Positions 17,203 to 26,389 of a stretch of DNA of 64,000 nt are shown in pieces (the first letter of the stretch is position 1; each line of letters starts with the position of its first letter). Position numbers and translations under genes: made by a program. Source of the DNA: Chryseobacterium daecheongense (GTDB lineage: Bacteria > Bacteroidota > Bacteroidia > Flavobacteriales > Weeksellaceae); contig NZ_RJTX01000002.1 in the NCBI RefSeq assembly GCF_003729955.1, forward strand, positions 186,001 through 250,000. The letters are read 5' to 3'. The notes beneath the pieces were generated by a model. It did not search any database. It was not told where the DNA came from and saw nothing but the letters and a program-made list of their open reading frames with translations.

Positions 17203-18138
17203 TTATACAAATGAAACCTTAATTGGATTTTCCAGTTTTTTATCCGTGTAAACCACTAATTCTTTATTTTTCACGCTGATTTTATTCCAGTAATGATTCC
17301 CTGCAAACCGGCTTTCCAAAAGTTCGGAGTCCATTCCTATATCGGAAATTTTGATCTCATGCGGATAGAAAGAGAATTTTGTAAGTCCAAAATCTGAAAT
17401 CTCCTCCTCAGTAAAAATATTCACTTCTCCGAAAAGTTTGGCTACATATGTATTGTAAGGCCTTTTATAGGTTTCTTCCGGATGGTCATTTTGGATCAGT
17501 CTTCCGTTTTGAAGAATCACGACCTGATCCAGCCATGGAATAATATCCTGGAGTTCATGGGTGGAGATAATCAGTGAGATATTATTTTGTTTCACATATC
17601 GGAAAAGTCTTTCACGAAGCTCTATTTTTCTTGAAAAATCAAGATTGCTGAATGGTTCATCGAGGATAAGCAGTTTAGGCATCACGGAAAGCGCTCTTGC
17701 AATGGCCACTCTTTGCTGTTGTCCGCCACTTAGATATTTAGGAAGAGTAGAAGCAAATTCTTCCAATCCCACCACTTCCAAAAGTTCCTGGACGGTTTCT
17801 TTTTTCTTGGTTAAATTGATGTTTGAAATAAATTTCCCCACATTCTCAGCCACGGTAGCATAGGGCATCAGGTCAAAGTTCTGGGCAACAAATTTCATTT
17901 CGGCTTCTCCGGGAACCAGGTTTCCTTTCGGACCTAAAAGTGGAGTACCATTGAAGATAATTTCACCGCTTTCCCAGTCTAAAAGACCGTAAATCAAACT
18001 TAATAATGTGGATTTTCCGCATCCGCTTTCTCCTGCCAATGCAATGATTTTGCCCTCTTCAAATTTCAGATTGAGGTTCTGAAACAGGGGCTTTTCTTTA
18101 GAATATGAAAAATGAAGATTGTTTATTTCTAATAGCAT
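17203..18138 (-). CDS. ABC transporter ATP-binding protein (PotA/FbpC-like)
   Basis: The 311-residue cytoplasmic ATPase has Walker A GESGCGKST at residues 36-44, the Q-loop near residue 84 (VAQNF), signature LSGGQQQRVAIARAL near residue 137, Walker B LLILDEPFSNLD near residue 157, and the switch His in STHE near residue 193. A C-terminal region of about 80 residues follows that resembles the TOBE-type extension of solute-import ATPases. No permease gene is adjacent, so its partner is encoded elsewhere, or this is a stand-alone ATPase; the substrate is unknown. Confidence 0.85.
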   Translation of the reverse strand: MLLEINNLHFSYSKEKPLFQNLNLKFEEGKIIALAGESGCGKSTLLSLIYGLLDWESGEIIFNGTPLLGPKGNLVPGEAEMKFVAQNFDLMPYATVAENVGKFISNINLTKKKETVQELLEVVGLEEFASTLPKYLSGGQQQRVAIARALSVMPKLLILDEPFSNLDFSRKIELRERLFRYVKQNNISLIISTHELQDIIPWLDQVVILQNGRLIQNDHPEETYKRPYNTYVAKLFGEVNIFTEEEISDFGLTKFSFYPHEIKISDIGMDSELLESRFAGNHYWNKISVKNKELVVYTDKKLENPIKVSFV

Positions 18139-18142
18139 ATTA

Positions 18143-18150
18143 CAAATGTA
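18143..18150 (-). promoter_or_regulatory. Promoter -7 element for the ABC ATPase gene
   Basis: The reverse strand reads TACATTTG, 4 bp before the ATG at 18138. If used, the leader would be essentially absent. Confidence 0.35.
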
Positions 18151-18214
18151 CTATTTTTACAAAATAATAAAATTTTTTATTATATTAGCGGGAGTATTAA
18201 AAACATATCAAAAA

Positions 18215-18877
18215 ATGAGAAAAAAACTGTTTTCCCTGGCTATTTCCGGCCTTTTTATCGCAGCTGTTACCATTTCCTGTAATAAAGATAAACCTCTTAC
18301 CAGCGAAAATAATGAAGTGACGACTACGAAAGAAGGGGTCCAGTATACAGTGGATACTTTAAACAGTAAAGTGGAGTGGAAGGGATATAAAATATTTAAA
18401 TCCGAAAGCACAAGCCATTTCGGGACCATTAAATTTGAAAGTGGTGATGTAACCGTGAAGGACGGGAAGCTTGAAAGTGGAAAGTTTGTTGCGGATATGA
18501 GTTCTTTAACCTCTGTTGATTTGAAAGATGATGCGGAACAGTTAGGGAAATTAAATGGTCACCTGAAAAGTGGAGATTTTTTTGAAGTAGATAAATTCCC
18601 GACGGCTTCTTATGAAATTACTAAAGTTACCCCTGCTACAGAAGGAGATTACAATACTCTTTTAGACGGTAATTTAACGATCAAAGGAATTACAAAACCT
18701 ACTCAGTTTAAGGCCAATGTTTCTGTGAAAGAAGGAGGAGAAGTAAGCATTGCCACTGAGCCCAAAGATATTAAAAGAGAAGAGTTTGGTGTGAAATTCC
18801 AGGCTCCTGCAGAGAATGGGGTGATTAAGGATGAGGTGACTCTTCAGATCAATATCAAAGCTTTAGAAAAAAAATAA
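18215..18877 (+). CDS. YceI-family lipoprotein
   Basis: I choose the ATG at 18215 (MRKKLFSLAISG), because the longer frame begins with a TTG in the divergent gene. The 220-residue product has a lipoprotein signal with a TISC lipobox (Cys23), so it is membrane-anchored. The rest is a YceI lipocalin-like barrel: VDTLNSKVEWKGYKIFKSESTSHFGTI near residue 45, then DVTVKDGKLESGKF and NLTIKGITKPTQF. YceI proteins bind isoprenoid-like lipids or amphiphiles in the periplasm. It is followed by a terminator and then pheS. Confidence 0.88.
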   Translation: MRKKLFSLAISGLFIAAVTISCNKDKPLTSENNEVTTTKEGVQYTVDTLNSKVEWKGYKIFKSESTSHFGTIKFESGDVTVKDGKLESGKFVADMSSLTSVDLKDDAEQLGKLNGHLKSGDFFEVDKFPTASYEITKVTPATEGDYNTLLDGNLTIKGITKPTQFKANVSVKEGGEVSIATEPKDIKREEFGVKFQAPAENGVIKDEVTLQINIKALEKK

Positions 18878-18907
18878 TTTTTTTATTTAAGTGAAATAAG
18901 TGATTGA

Positions 18908-18938
18908 AGTCTGCCTCCGATAAAGGGGCAGATTTTTT
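18908..18938 (+). terminator. Intrinsic terminator after the YceI gene
   Basis: A TCTGCC / GGCAGA stem extended by two GC pairs around a one-base bulge is followed by six T on the plus strand. Confidence 0.7.
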
Positions 18939-18974
18939 ATGAAAAATAAAGAAAATTATTACACCGAAAAACCG

Positions 18975-18982
18975 TATTTTTG
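18975..18982 (+). promoter_or_regulatory. Promoter -7 element for pheS
   Basis: TATTTTTG matches TAnnTTTG and lies 26 bp before the pheS ATG. The -33 element is not clear. Confidence 0.5.
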
Positions 18983-19008
18983 CAAAACATTTTTGAAAGG
19001 GTAAGACA

Positions 19009-20019
19009 ATGATAGAAAAGATAGAAGAATTATTAGTCGAAGTAAACAGTTTCAATGCTACATCAAAAGAGGAAATAGAAAATTTCCGAATTAAGTATAA
19101 TGGGAAAAAAGGAGTTCTGAATGATTTTTTTGAGAAATTTAAAGAAGTTCCCAATGACCAGAAAAAAGAATTTGGACAAAAAATTAATTCTCTGAAACAA
19201 GCAGTAGCTGTAAAATTAGAAGATTTAAAAAATGCTTCTGAATCTTCTATTGTTGTAGAGAAAGAAGATCTTACGAGACCTGCCTTTCCGCTGGATCTAG
19301 GTTCAAGACACCCGATCAACCTGGTTAAAAACAGAATTATTGAAATTTTCAAATCTATCGGGTTCGCTGTTGCAGATGGACCGGAGATTGAAGATGACTG
19401 GCATAACTTTACGGCTCTTAATCTTCCGGAATATCACCCGGCAAGAGATATGCAGGATACGTTCTTTATTGAGCAGAATCCGGATATCCTTTTAAGAACT
19501 CATACTTCTTCGGTACAGATCCGTTATATGGAGCAAAACCAACCTCCTATCAGGATTTTATCCCCGGGAAGAGTATTCAGAAATGAGGCCGTTTCTTCAC
19601 GTTCTCACTGTATCTTCCATCAGATTGAAGGATTGTATATTGACGAAAATGTAAGTTTCGCAGATCTAAAGCAAACGATCCAGTTCTTTACAACGGAACT
19701 TTTCGGAAAGTCTAAAATCAGAATGAGACCTTCTTATTTCCCGTTCACAGAGCCAAGTGCAGAAATTGATGTATATTGGGGATTAAACTCCGAAACCGAT
19801 TACAGAATTACAAAAGGGACGGGCTGGTTGGAAATCATGGGTTGTGGAATGGTAGACCCTGCTGTTCTGAAAAACGTGAATATTGATGCTGAAAAATATT
19901 CAGGGTATGCATTCGGAATGGGTATTGAAAGAATCGTAATGCTTCTTTATCAAATGAGCGATATCAGAATGTTCTTTGAGAATGATATCAGAACACTAGA
20001 GCAATTTAAAACATTATAA
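19009..20019 (+). CDS. pheS: Phenylalanine-tRNA ligase alpha subunit
   Basis: The 336-residue protein is the catalytic subunit of the class II phenylalanyl-tRNA synthetase (alpha2 beta2). An N-terminal coiled-coil arm of about 85 residues, which binds tRNA, precedes the catalytic core. Motif 1 is [14 protein letters not shown] near residue 101, motif 2 is [21 protein letters not shown] near residue 188, and motif 3 is [12 protein letters not shown] near residue 304. The length is standard. No pheT follows on this strand, so the beta subunit is encoded elsewhere, which is common in Bacteroidetes. A perfect terminator follows at once. Confidence 0.97.
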   Translation: MIEKIEELLVEVNSFNATSKEEIENFRIKYNGKKGVLNDFFEKFKEVPNDQKKEFGQKINSLKQAVAVKLEDLKNASESSIVVEKEDLTRPAFPLDLGSRHPINLVKNRIIEIFKSIGFAVADGPEIEDDWHNFTALNLPEYHPARDMQDTFFIEQNPDILLRTHTSSVQIRYMEQNQPPIRILSPGRVFRNEAVSSRSHCIFHQIEGLYIDENVSFADLKQTIQFFTTELFGKSKIRMRPSYFPFTEPSAEIDVYWGLNSETDYRITKGTGWLEIMGCGMVDPAVLKNVNIDAEKYSGYAFGMGIERIVMLLYQMSDIRMFFENDIRTLEQFKTL

Positions 20020-20025
20020 AAAATC

Positions 20026-20057
20026 AAACCTCCGGAATTCCGGAGGTTTTTGTTTTT
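20026..20057 (+). terminator. Intrinsic terminator after pheS
   Basis: A perfect 10-bp GC-rich stem (AAACCTCCGG / CCGGAGGTTT) with an AATT loop is followed by TTGTTTTT on the plus strand. Confidence 0.9.
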
Positions 20058-20167
20058 AATTACTGACCTAAGAAACAAAACGTAATTAAAAACTGATTTT
20101 TATAGTTATGTGTATAACCCCAAAAGGTTAAAAATTTTTGTGTTAAAATATAATCCTTATCCTTCTG

Positions 20168-22597
20168 TTAACTTTTAGTTTTCTTTTTCGTCCAGTTTTT
20201 CACTCTGTTGTAATCTAAAAAGTAAGTCAGCTTTAAAGAAAAATTATTCACCATCGGTTCATTGAAAAGAACATCATAATTGTTTTTTACACTTAGCCTT
20301 GAAGTTTCAAGATAGTTGGAGGTGGCATTTCTGTAGAGTAATGTCAACTGACTTCCCGGAGCAAACCACCATGAAAATCTTAGGTCAACATTCCATGCAT
20401 TGTAGGTTCCGTTTAAGTTTTTATCAAAAAGAGCGGTGTCTGTTAAGCTTCCATCCTGATTAAGCGTATAAAATTGTTTGTAGGTAACATCCGAGAAATA
20501 GTGGCGGAAAGCTAAAGACAAAGCCATTTTTTCGTTGAAAGTATATTTTGAGGTTAATGCATTTTCATAAGTATTTCTTTGCCTTCTTCCGATAAAAATA
20601 TCCGTGTCATTTTTCCCTGCAAAACCTGTTTCATTATTACTGAAGCTGGGATTAAAAGTCCAATGCACATTGAATTTATCTGAAAACCGGTAGCGAAGTC
20701 CGAAATTGGTGAAAACCTGATTTCTTCCTTTTTCGTTAAACGCATAGTAATCTACGGTAAAATTATACTGAAGCTTCTTTCTGCTGTCACTTTCAAACCA
20801 TACCCATGAATCAAAATATCCGGGAACCTTAAGATGCCTTCCGAAAGTTCTGGGTTCATAAATATCATTCTGCCCGAAAGGTGTAAATTCAATTCCTCCT
20901 CCGAAAACTCTGAACTTTTTATCTGTGAAGCTATTGTTATTATTGAAGATAAGATTCGAAAATATAAAAGGTTCCAGTCTATGATAATAATTGATATTGA
21001 AATTGAGATAAACATTATTGAATTTCTCAGTCGGTTGTAAAATCCTGTAGCCATACCATGCATTATAATTGGCAAAATTGGTCTTGGTGGAAAATCCAAG
21101 GTCATTGATATTCCAGTCTTTGGTGGTTACATTTCCGTTCAGTGAAAAACGGTTTTTCCCGGCAATCTTTTCAAGTCCGGCTTCTCCGCGGGTCCCGAAT
21201 TTTGTTTCACCGTTCATTACCCAGCTTCCTTTTAGGCTTCCAAAGGTTTTATAGGTGTTTTTCTTATTGTTGATGTCCCAGAGAATGCCGGTTGCATTGG
21301 CATCGCGAAAGTTGCCGTCTCTCGTTACATTGGTATTCACTAAAGAAACAGAAGAATTTCCGTTGAATCTTTGATCAAATACCAAAACGCTGTAATTCGT
21401 CCATGGTTCCACAACCTCTTTTCTCTTTTCACCAGTTTCATAATTAATGATGGTTGCTTCCATTTTCTGGGTTACCCCATTGAAAAATCCTATTCCTAAT
21501 CCGCTTTTGGTCCTTCCTGAAATTTTGAAAGCATTAAACAGCTTTACTTTTGACGGATATTCCAACACTTCTTCCTTTTCATTGGTAACCGGATATCCTG
21601 TAGGTTCACCACCCACTCTTCGGGAATAGAACATACCGCCTTTACTAAAAAGCTCTGTTCCTTCTGTGAAAAACGTTCTTTGTTCAGAAAACTGTTGTTC
21701 AAAAGGAGTTAAGTTTAAAATTGAATTATCAAAATTGGCCTGCCCGAAATCGGGAATTAAAGTCATGTCAAACGTAAAAGCATCATTGATTCCATATTTT
21801 ACATCCATTCCGCCATTGAAGCTGGAAGTGGTTTTTCCGTCAAAATTATTCACATAGGTAGAAAAATAAGGTGTGAAAGATAACCGGGTAGGAGGATTGA
21901 TGTTTTCAATGCCCTGTAAAACCCCGTCAAACAGCGTATAAGAATTCTTTTGATTATCTACAAAATTCCAGTCATAAGAGGCTTTTATCCTTTGGATTCT
22001 GCGGAACATATTCATTCCCCACTCCTGTACATTGCTGTCTGGGAATCTTAATTCAGAGTAAGGGATTTTAATTTCAGCAGACCAGCCTTTATCATTAATT
22101 TTGGCTCCGCTATACCAAATTGAATTCCAGGATTCATCTTCACCATCGCTGGTGATTTTAGCATCAAACTGAACTCCGGCAGCGGTGACTACAAATTCAA
22201 GACTTTGTTGTTTATCGTTATATCCGTTCAAAGTAACCCCGAAAAAATCATCATTATTAATTCCGTCTCTCTCTGTGAGTTCTTTGGCTACTTTCTGGGG
22301 AGTTGGATCATACATCTGAGCCCCGAAATAAATTCCCGTATCATCATACAAAATCCTCACTTCTGTTTTTATGGAATCATCCTGTGGCTTTCCATTATTT
22401 GGATTTCTTTCAATAAAATGAGTTGCTATCGGAGCGTTCTGCCATTCCGGATCATCAAGAATACCATCAATTTTTGGGGATGATGTTGTTTTAGTAATGG
22501 TAATTTTTTTTCTGGTGATATTATCCTGTTCTTTTTTCTGTGAATACAAGAAAGAAAAAGAGAATAATAATATAATAGTGAGGAGACTGGATTTCAT
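20168..22597 (-). CDS. DUF5916 outer-membrane protein with N-terminal carbohydrate-binding-like domain
   Basis: The start is the ATG at 22597 (MKSSLLTIILLFSFSFLYSQ), which opens a signal peptide; the longer frame begins with TTG. The 809-residue product has a CBM9-like beta-sandwich at residues 40-210 (SPKIDGILDDPEWQNA, YDDTGIYFGAQMYDP, IPYSELRFP), then the DUF5916 region, which is rich in alternating aromatic strands, as in an outer-membrane beta barrel with a terminal aromatic strand (NFSLKLTYFLDYN). Such proteins are common in Bacteroidetes and have no known function; sugar or peptide contact is inferred from the first domain only. It is a single gene. Confidence 0.85.
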   Translation of the reverse strand: MKSSLLTIILLFSFSFLYSQKKEQDNITRKKITITKTTSSPKIDGILDDPEWQNAPIATHFIERNPNNGKPQDDSIKTEVRILYDDTGIYFGAQMYDPTPQKVAKELTERDGINNDDFFGVTLNGYNDKQQSLEFVVTAAGVQFDAKITSDGEDESWNSIWYSGAKINDKGWSAEIKIPYSELRFPDSNVQEWGMNMFRRIQRIKASYDWNFVDNQKNSYTLFDGVLQGIENINPPTRLSFTPYFSTYVNNFDGKTTSSFNGGMDVKYGINDAFTFDMTLIPDFGQANFDNSILNLTPFEQQFSEQRTFFTEGTELFSKGGMFYSRRVGGEPTGYPVTNEKEEVLEYPSKVKLFNAFKISGRTKSGLGIGFFNGVTQKMEATIINYETGEKRKEVVEPWTNYSVLVFDQRFNGNSSVSLVNTNVTRDGNFRDANATGILWDINNKKNTYKTFGSLKGSWVMNGETKFGTRGEAGLEKIAGKNRFSLNGNVTTKDWNINDLGFSTKTNFANYNAWYGYRILQPTEKFNNVYLNFNINYYHRLEPFIFSNLIFNNNNSFTDKKFRVFGGGIEFTPFGQNDIYEPRTFGRHLKVPGYFDSWVWFESDSRKKLQYNFTVDYYAFNEKGRNQVFTNFGLRYRFSDKFNVHWTFNPSFSNNETGFAGKNDTDIFIGRRQRNTYENALTSKYTFNEKMALSLAFRHYFSDVTYKQFYTLNQDGSLTDTALFDKNLNGTYNAWNVDLRFSWWFAPGSQLTLLYRNATSNYLETSRLSVKNNYDVLFNEPMVNNFSLKLTYFLDYNRVKNWTKKKTKS

Positions 22598-22660
22598 GTT
22601 TCTTAGCGTTATATAGACATGACAATCCAATTCAGTCAACTGTTACATTTCAAACACAAA

Positions 22661-22688
22661 AAATGTCTGTAATTTTTTACAGACATTT
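22661..22688 (-). terminator. Intrinsic terminator after the DUF3108 gene
   Basis: An 11-bp perfect stem (AAATGTCTGTA / TACAGACATTT) lies 24 bp past the stop and continues on the minus strand with a T-run. Confidence 0.85.
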
Positions 22689-22711
22689 ATTATTTTTTGA
22701 GTAGGGATCTA

Positions 22712-23482
22712 TTATTTTGTAAACTTTAAGGGATATTTTACATTTTTATAACTGTCAATACTTGCTTTTAATGATCCTACAGCCAATTCTGCTTTTAATA
22801 AGACCGGAATATGATTAGCATCATTTGAAACCCACATTGTTACCCCTTCTTTCTCTTTAAAAACCCTACCGCTTTTCACAGACGGAATGATTTTTAAACA
22901 ATTGATGGTTCCGAATTTTGTTTTCAGGTTTTCCGTTCCTATTACTTTCAGCTGAAAAGGAAACATCTCATCATCAATCCAAACATTCATATTGATTACG
23001 GTTCCAACTTTTAGCTCACTTGGACTTTTACTTCTCAGGAAATAAAAGCATGAAAGCATATCTTGGACTCCTTTCACAGATTTGATGACTTTGGAGCCAT
23101 TGGCAGGATTCTTTTTATCCGTTAAAATCAACGTATTATTATCATGATTGAACGTAGTTTCAAAATGTTGACGATAGCCACCTTCTTTTACATTCCTTAC
23201 ATAAAAACTCGGTAACTCGGTATTGATGTTAATAAAACTTTCATACAGGTCTTCCACTTTGAAGAAAGCTTTTACGGCACCGGTTGTTTGTCCGGTTCCT
23301 TTTGCATAAAGATGAGGGACTCCTTTATAGTTGGTTTTTTGAGTCGTCAGGTTCGCTGTTCCTGCATTCAAAAATCCGTAATGAATTCTAAATGTGATGG
23401 ATTCTCCGTCTGCAATATTGTCTATCTGGCCAAAGCCAAAACTGAATATGAATATTGCAATGATATTTAAAATTTTCTTCAT
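22712..23482 (-). CDS. DUF3108 exported protein
   Basis: The 256-residue protein has a signal peptide (MKKILNIIAIFIFSFGFGQ) and then the DUF3108 pattern: GESITFRIHYGFLNAGTANL near residue 26, DMLSCFYFLRSKSPSELKVGT near residue 141 and KKEGVTMWVSND near residue 207. The family is thought to be periplasmic and forms a lipocalin-like or LolA-like fold; its role is unknown. The length is standard. It is bounded by a terminator and a -7-like element at 23508-23515, and is divergent from the ferredoxin-NADP reductase gene. Confidence 0.85.
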   Translation of the reverse strand: MKKILNIIAIFIFSFGFGQIDNIADGESITFRIHYGFLNAGTANLTTQKTNYKGVPHLYAKGTGQTTGAVKAFFKVEDLYESFININTELPSFYVRNVKEGGYRQHFETTFNHDNNTLILTDKKNPANGSKVIKSVKGVQDMLSCFYFLRSKSPSELKVGTVINMNVWIDDEMFPFQLKVIGTENLKTKFGTINCLKIIPSVKSGRVFKEKEGVTMWVSNDANHIPVLLKAELAVGSLKASIDSYKNVKYPLKFTK

Positions 23483-23507
23483 AATTTGAATTTTACAAAA
23501 AGGTTGC

Positions 23508-23515
23508 CAAATTTA
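23508..23515 (-). promoter_or_regulatory. Promoter -7 element for the DUF3108 gene
   Basis: The reverse strand reads TAAATTTG, 25 bp before the ATG at 23482. Confidence 0.5.
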
Positions 23516-23598
23516 ACATCTTTATTCTTTTTGGTGATATTTGATAAATCTCAGGTTTTTATTTAGACTCAATTAAATATGCTTCGCATTAAAATTAG

Positions 23599-23606
23599 TA
23601 AATTTG
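23599..23606 (+). promoter_or_regulatory. Promoter -7 element for the ferredoxin-NADP reductase gene
   Basis: TAAATTTG matches TAnnTTTG and lies 33 bp before the ATG at 23640. Confidence 0.5.
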
Positions 23607-23639
23607 CAGTTACACATATAATTAAATTATCTTATTATT

Positions 23640-24695
23640 ATGATAACTACCGATATATTGATCATAGGAGCCGGGCCAACCGGGCTTTTTGCTGTGTTTG
23701 AAGCAGGTTTACTTAAAATGAAGTGCCATATCATAGATGCACTTCCTCAACCGGGAGGACAATTGGCAGAGCTTTATCCTAAAAAACCTATTTTTGATAT
23801 TCCGGGTTATCCATCGGTAAATGCAGGGGAATTGGTAGATAATTTAATGGAACAGATCAAGCAGTTTCAGCCAGGGTTTACCTTAGGTGAAACAGCGGTT
23901 TCTTATACTAAAGTAGATGATGAATGGTTTGAGGTGATTACCAACAAGGGAACTGTGCACAGAGCTAAAGCCATTGCTATTGCAGGAGGTTTAGGTACTT
24001 TTGAACCTAGAAAACCAACCATTGAAAATATTGCAGACTATGAAGAGAAAGGTCTTGAATATTTTGTGAAAGAACCTGAACATTTCAGAAACAAAAAAGT
24101 AGTGATTGCCGGAGGTGGAGATTCTGCGCTGGACTGGAGTATTTTCCTGTCTAATGTGGCGAGCGAAGTTACTTTGATCCACAGAAGAAACGAGTTCAGA
24201 GGAGCTTTGGATTCTGTAGAGAAAGTTCAGGATCTGAAAAATGAAGGAAAAATCAAATTAATCACTCCTGCTGAGGTTACGGCGATCAAAGGAGATGGTA
24301 AAGTAGAAGCAATCACAGTAGAAGTTGAAGGCCAGGAAGCTTATGATATTGAAACGGATTATTTCATTCCTTTATTTGGATTAACGCCAAAATTAGGAGA
24401 GATCGGAAACTGGGGACTGAATATCGAGAAAAATGCGATCGTTGTGAACAATGCTTTAGATTATCAGACGAATATTGATGGTATTTATGCTATCGGAGAT
24501 ATCAATACTTATCCTGGAAAATTGAAATTGATCCTGTGTGGTTTCCATGAAGCTACGTTAATGTGTCAGAGTGTTTATAACAGGCTGAATCCGGGTAAAA
24601 AATATGTATTAAAGTATACAACAGTAAGTGGTGTAGATGGATTCGACGGAAGCCGTAAGGAAGCAGAAAAAGCTGTTGTGAAAAAAATTGACTAA
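23640..24695 (+). CDS. Ferredoxin-NADP reductase, thioredoxin-reductase-like type
   Basis: The 351-residue flavoprotein has an N-terminal FAD loop (GAGPTG, residues 9-14) and a central NADPH loop (GGGDSALDW near residue 160), and lacks the CxxC pair of thioredoxin reductase. That is the signature of the FNR found in Bacillus YumC and Chlorobium. It passes electrons between NADPH and ferredoxin in the cytoplasm. The next gene, 12 bp downstream, encodes a ferredoxin that is its probable partner. The final 15 residues extend past the FAD domain and probably cap the flavin ring, as in YumC-type enzymes. Confidence 0.92.
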   Translation: MITTDILIIGAGPTGLFAVFEAGLLKMKCHIIDALPQPGGQLAELYPKKPIFDIPGYPSVNAGELVDNLMEQIKQFQPGFTLGETAVSYTKVDDEWFEVITNKGTVHRAKAIAIAGGLGTFEPRKPTIENIADYEEKGLEYFVKEPEHFRNKKVVIAGGGDSALDWSIFLSNVASEVTLIHRRNEFRGALDSVEKVQDLKNEGKIKLITPAEVTAIKGDGKVEAITVEVEGQEAYDIETDYFIPLFGLTPKLGEIGNWGLNIEKNAIVVNNALDYQTNIDGIYAIGDINTYPGKLKLILCGFHEATLMCQSVYNRLNPGKKYVLKYTTVSGVDGFDGSRKEAEKAVVKKID

Positions 24696-24707
24696 TTTTG
24701 CAAAATT

Positions 24708-25037
24708 ATGTCTGATATCAATATAAAAATTACCGATAGAGAGGGGATTACCCATGATATTATTGCTCCAACGGATATGTCCATGAACTTAATGGAAGTG
24801 ATCCGTTCTTATGAATTAGCTGAAGAGGGGACAATCGGGGTTTGTGGTGGAATGGCGATGTGTGCTTCTTGTCAGGTATATGTAGTTAACGATCCCGGCT
24901 TAGAACCGATGGGCGATGAAGAAGATGCAATGTTGGCGGAAGCTTTCCATGTGAAGGACAATAGCAGATTGGGATGCCAATTGCATATTATACCAGAAAT
25001 GGAAGGGCTGGAAGTGGAGATTGCTCCGTATCCTTAG
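24708..25037 (+). CDS. 2Fe-2S ferredoxin, adrenodoxin/ISC type
   Basis: The 109-residue protein binds one [2Fe-2S] cluster through C46, C52, C55 and C90, the CxxxxxCxxC...C pattern of vertebrate-type ferredoxins. The acidic patch GDEEDAMLAEAF that contacts the reductase is present at residues 69-80. It receives electrons from the reductase encoded just upstream, to be used by an oxygenase or for iron-sulfur assembly. The spacing of 12 bp suggests an operon. A terminator hairpin follows within 20 bp. Confidence 0.94.
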   Translation: MSDINIKITDREGITHDIIAPTDMSMNLMEVIRSYELAEEGTIGVCGGMAMCASCQVYVVNDPGLEPMGDEEDAMLAEAFHVKDNSRLGCQLHIIPEMEGLEVEIAPYP

Positions 25038-25055
25038 AAAATATTTTTTAATCTT

Positions 25056-25096
25056 AATAAGAAACCCGTTCGAGTTTTTCGGATGGGTTTCTTATT
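25056..25096. terminator. Convergent (bidirectional) terminator
   Basis: A 12-bp stem (AATAAGAAACCC / GGGTTTCTTATT) lies between the plus-strand ferredoxin gene and the minus-strand hydrolase gene, whose stop codon it overlaps. The plus side ends in TTTT. Confidence 0.75.
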
Positions 25097-26222
25097 TTGA
25101 GGATATTTTTTCAACCGATGCAGACAGATCTTTTTCTAAAATTTTTCTGTTAGCAAGACTATTGGTCAATATAATAAATCCTGACTGAAGTTTGGGAAAG
25201 AATTCCAGAGAACTTCTTGATCCACCTGTTCCACCAGTATGCTCATACATGGTATTCCCGTTTTTAGTCGTATGAAAGAACCAATTGAGTCCAAGAGCAC
25301 CGTCTTCTCCCTCAAATGTATACTTGTGAGATAATGAAATATTCAATTGGTTTTCGGAAATATTGGCTTTGATATATTTAATCATATCGCTGGTATTGGA
25401 CTTTAATTCTCCGGTGGCCACCAATTCTGAGAAGTCCCAATAGGGTGTTACTTCTCTGTTATTGTTATGGGCTTTGGCAATATTATTTTTGTCAACATCT
25501 GTAAGACTTACTGTTGTGTTATTCATTTGCAGAGGTTTTAGAATGTATTTTCTGACCAGTGAAAAATAGTTTTCATGATAGACGTCCTCAAGAATATAGC
25601 CTAATAAATTGACGGCCATATTAGAATAGGTGTATTTTACTCCTGGCAATGTATCCATTTTCATATTTTTCAGTCCTTCATAGAACATTTTTTTGGAGTA
25701 ATTGCTGAACGGATTAAGTTCTATATAATCCTGTCTTTCATAAAGATTAGGGAAAATTCTTGTAATTCTTGAAGTATGGTTAGCTAGGTGTACTATTGCA
25801 ATAGGATGGTTATTATATTGTAAATTGGGATAATTCTCAGGAAGGTACTTCCGGATATCATCTTCCATCCTTATTTTTTTATCTAAAATAGCTTGGGCAG
25901 CGAGAATTCCTGTAAATGTTTTGGTAATGGAACCTATTTCATAAATGGTTTTATTATTAGGAAGCACCTGCTTTCCATATTCTAATTGTCCATAATTGTA
26001 GTAATAATCTTTGCCTTTTATTGTAATTCCGATAGAGAGTCCTACAGCTTTGGGATCTTCGTAGTATTTTTTTACATATTTATCTACTTCCAGGTCAAGT
26101 TCAGATTGTAATGGATTGTCTGTTTTTATATTTCCATCTGTCAAGAGATTTTGATTCTGTGAAAAGCTCCAAAAGAAACTGAAAAATAATATCAGACAAA
26201 AAAAGTTTGCAACTGTTTTCAT
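25092..26222 (-). CDS. Serine hydrolase of the beta-lactamase/AmpC superfamily
   Basis: The 376-residue product has a signal peptide (MKTVANFFCLILFFSFFWSF) and the three motifs of the penicillin-binding-like fold: SITK (S98-K101, the nucleophile and its base), YSN near residue 205, and HTGG near residue 333. The length and layout match the serine hydrolase family that includes esterases and D-alanyl-peptidases, and only distantly class C beta-lactamases; beta-lactam hydrolysis should not be assumed. It acts in the periplasm. It is a single gene, ending in a shared terminator with the ferredoxin gene. Confidence 0.87.
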   Translation of the reverse strand: MKTVANFFCLILFFSFFWSFSQNQNLLTDGNIKTDNPLQSELDLEVDKYVKKYYEDPKAVGLSIGITIKGKDYYYNYGQLEYGKQVLPNNKTIYEIGSITKTFTGILAAQAILDKKIRMEDDIRKYLPENYPNLQYNNHPIAIVHLANHTSRITRIFPNLYERQDYIELNPFSNYSKKMFYEGLKNMKMDTLPGVKYTYSNMAVNLLGYILEDVYHENYFSLVRKYILKPLQMNNTTVSLTDVDKNNIAKAHNNNREVTPYWDFSELVATGELKSNTSDMIKYIKANISENQLNISLSHKYTFEGEDGALGLNWFFHTTKNGNTMYEHTGGTGGSRSSLEFFPKLQSGFIILTNSLANRKILEKDLSASVEKISSK

Positions 26223-26354
26223 ATATCAGATTGTTTTGTGATGTTGTTGGTGTATTTCAGAATGTCTTTTCTGGTATTCAGTACTTTTTACCCAATTGAA
26301 ATAATTCTGAATATTCAGATAAAATTAGCCTTTTATCTGGAATTTTTCGATAAT

Positions 26355-26388
26355 AAAAAAATAGGTATTCATGAATACCTATTTTTTT
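26355..26388 (-). terminator. Intrinsic terminator after the LOG gene
   Basis: A perfect palindrome of about 34 bp (core GGTATTCATGAATACC) with A and T flanks lies directly before the stop of the minus-strand gene's downstream side. Confidence 0.8.
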
Positions 26389-26389
26389 A

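Noticed and set aside
17203..18138. Complete ABC importer operon
   Set aside because: No permease or binding-protein gene lies next to the ATPase gene, so only the ATPase is called.
25092..26222. Class C beta-lactamase resistance gene
   Set aside because: The SxxK, YxN and HxG motifs define the whole serine-hydrolase superfamily; nothing in the sequence is specific for AmpC, so only the superfamily is called.
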